Source: an uncultured Lactobacillus sp. (GTDB lineage: Bacteria > Bacillota > Bacilli > Lactobacillales > Lactobacillaceae). From it: a stretch of DNA of 32,053 nucleotides. The notes beneath the pieces were generated by a model that saw only the letters and a program-made list of their open reading frames with translations, was not told the DNA's origin and made no database searches. Positions 30,656 to 32,053 of this stretch are shown piece by piece; position 1 is the first letter of the stretch, and each line of letters opens with the position of its first letter. The position numbers were made by a program, and so were the translations under genes. The DNA is taken from positions 1-32,053 of the forward strand of contig CAMKZU010000017.1 in assembly GCA_946477855.1 (NCBI GenBank), written 5' to 3'.

Positions 30656-32053
30656 ATGTATAAAAAAAGAATAGTTGCTTTTTTTCTAGGTATATTATTA
30701 TTTTTATTCTATGGAAATGTAAATACTACATATGCAGATACAAATAGTAGTCCTTATATTATAGTTGATAAAGATAGTTTTAATGACTATTTTAATTTGA
30801 ATGGATCTGCATCTTATGATCAAAATGCAGGTGTAGTAACTTTAACACCTGCCTCAAAAAATCAAGTAGGATCCTTTACTTTAAATAGTAAAATTGATCT
30901 AAATACCAGTTTTTCATTGTTAGGATACATTAACCTTGGGGAAAATCCTAATGGAGGAGACGGTTTGGGTTTTGCTTTTCATGACGGTAACTCATCTGAC
31001 CTTGGTAATGCAGGTGGCAATTTGGGAATTGCCGGCTTGCAAAATGCTATTGGCTTTAAGATAGATACTTTCCTTAATAAATTTGTGGCTCCAGAAAGTG
31101 ATCTGAAAGGGTCAATGGTTAATCAAGCTGATTCTTTTGGCTTTGGCTTAAATCCAGATTCAGGCAACCCACCATATGGTGCGTTTGTTACCACGAGCAA
31201 AAAGCAGTTGAAATCCAAGAATGGAGTCCTTGTAGATAGATGGTGGGCTGAGGATGTGCCTGATAGTGCACAATCTCTTTCCAGTTCTGACATTGATGGT
31301 GAATTTCATAAATTTAATGTTAATTATGATGGTAGAAGCAGGCTTCTAACTATTAGTTTCACTCAAACAAACGATAATGTACTAAGGTGGACTAAACAGA
31401 TAGATGATAGCTATTCTACAATGTCCCTCACAGTGACCGGATCAACCGGATCACTTATTAATGAACAACAATTTAAGATAACCAGTTTTTCATTTCAAGA
31501 AGCTGCTACTGTTGATGTAAAATATGTAGATACATTTGGTAAAACTTTGGCACAGGGAAAAGTAGATTATCCTTCAGGTGCTTATGTTAATGGCACATAT
31601 AATACTGAAAAAATGGAAATCAAGGGATATACTTTCCAGAATATGGATGATGGAACTGTTACTGAAGAAAAAAGCCTGCCTGCTACAGGTACTTTGAAGA
31701 AAAATGGTAATAATGGAAGCATTATCTACGTATACAAAGCTAATAACTATCGCGTAAAGTTTGATCCCAATCAAGGTATCAACACAATGCCAGACCAACT
31801 TTTTACATATAATGTGGCTCAACTTTTAAATAAAAACATTTTTGTAAGAGATAACTTTGTTTTTAATAACTGGAATACTGCACCGGATGCTTCTGGAGTT
31901 ACGTATACAGATGGTCAAAATGTCTTTAATTTAACAGATACTGCTAATGGCGTCATTACTTTATATGCACAATGGAAAAAGGCTAATTGTGCTGTAATAA
32001 CCAAATACGTTGATGAGACAGGTAAAGAAATACATGATCCAGTCACTGAAACT
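30656..32053 (+). CDS. L-type lectin / MucBP surface adhesin (cut by window end)
   Basis: Open from ATG at 30656 to the window edge (466 codons, no stop). Residues 1-28 are a signal peptide (YKKRIVAFFLGILLFLFYGN, then TTYADTN). Residues ~32-275 form a bacterial legume-like (L-type) lectin domain with GGDGLGFAFHDG and NAIGFKIDTF. Residues ~282-360 are a MucBP-like repeat (VDVKYVDTFGKTLAQGKVDY, ending IIYVYKAN). Residues ~363-440 are a Listeria-Bacteroides repeat (YRVKFDPNQGINTMP..., ending TLYAQWKK). From ~446 a second MucBP unit starts (VITKYVDETGKEI). This is the layout of large LPXTG-anchored adhesins that bind glycans or mucus. RBS GAAAGGA. The anchor lies outside the window. Confidence 0.9.
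   Translation, partial: MYKKRIVAFFLGILLFLFYGNVNTTYADTNSSPYIIVDKDSFNDYFNLNGSASYDQNAGVVTLTPASKNQVGSFTLNSKIDLNTSFSLLGYINLGENPNGGDGLGFAFHDGNSSDLGNAGGNLGIAGLQNAIGFKIDTFLNKFVAPESDLKGSMVNQADSFGFGLNPDSGNPPYGAFVTTSKKQLKSKNGVLVDRWWAEDVPDSAQSLSSSDIDGEFHKFNVNYDGRSRLLTISFTQTNDNVLRWTKQIDDSYSTMSLTVTGSTGSLINEQQFKITSFSFQEAATVDVKYVDTFGKTLAQGKVDYPSGAYVNGTYNTEKMEIKGYTFQNMDDGTVTEEKSLPATGTLKKNGNNGSIIYVYKANNYRVKFDPNQGINTMPDQLFTYNVAQLLNKNIFVRDNFVFNNWNTAPDASGVTYTDGQNVFNLTDTANGVITLYAQWKKANCAVITKYVDETGKEIHDPVTET

Overview
The window looks like the chromosome of an S-layer-forming Lactobacillus of the acidophilus/helveticus/crispatus group. It is AT-rich, has lactobacillar housekeeping genes (tag, pepO, kup), and carries four secreted proteins with the SLAP (S-layer attachment) domain typical of that group. 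The species cannot be fixed from sequence alone.

Layout. (1) 1-6.2 kb: DNA repair gene tag, an unknown small gene, a metallophosphoesterase, then an asparagine-synthase-like enzyme followed 19 bp later by an ATP-grasp ligase. I read this pair as the D-Asp ligase and D-Asp amidating enzyme of the peptidoglycan cross-bridge. (2) 6.2-12.2 kb: a LysR regulator divergent from a fumarate-reductase-like flavoprotein, an MFS transporter and the M13 endopeptidase PepO. (3) 12.4-17.6 kb: a CPBP membrane protease that looks leaderless, then on the minus strand the K+ transporter Kup, an acidic unknown protein and a membrane-anchored TPR-like protein. (4) 17.8-28.1 kb, the envelope island: a DUF1659/DUF2922-like pair, a 622-aa S-layer-type protein with a long structured 5' leader, a ComK-like protein, a sigma-factor-like protein, two SLAP-anchored peptidoglycan hydrolases (glucosaminidase, amidase), a cation/proton antiporter, and a SLAP protein ending in an Asn-Gly-Ser-rich tail. 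(5) 28.2-32.05 kb: a Gfo/Idh/MocA oxidoreductase, a secreted unknown protein with a decayed copy of its own 5' end behind it, and the 5' part of an L-type lectin/MucBP adhesin cut by the window end.

How it fits together: much of the window serves the cell envelope. One pair finishes the cross-bridge, a hydrolase pair trims peptidoglycan from the S-layer zone, the S-layer protein and further SLAP proteins coat the surface, and the adhesin contacts the host or neighbours. The least expected content is the ComK-like/sigma-like regulator pair lying between the S-layer gene and its SLAP-anchored hydrolases. Intergenic stretches above 300 bases are 18337-18866 (terminator, slp promoter and leader) and 30156-30655 (gene remnant, adhesin promoter); the smaller gap 26963-27258 is very AT-rich with one short hairpin. 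No rRNA, tRNA, CRISPR array or intact insertion sequence was seen.
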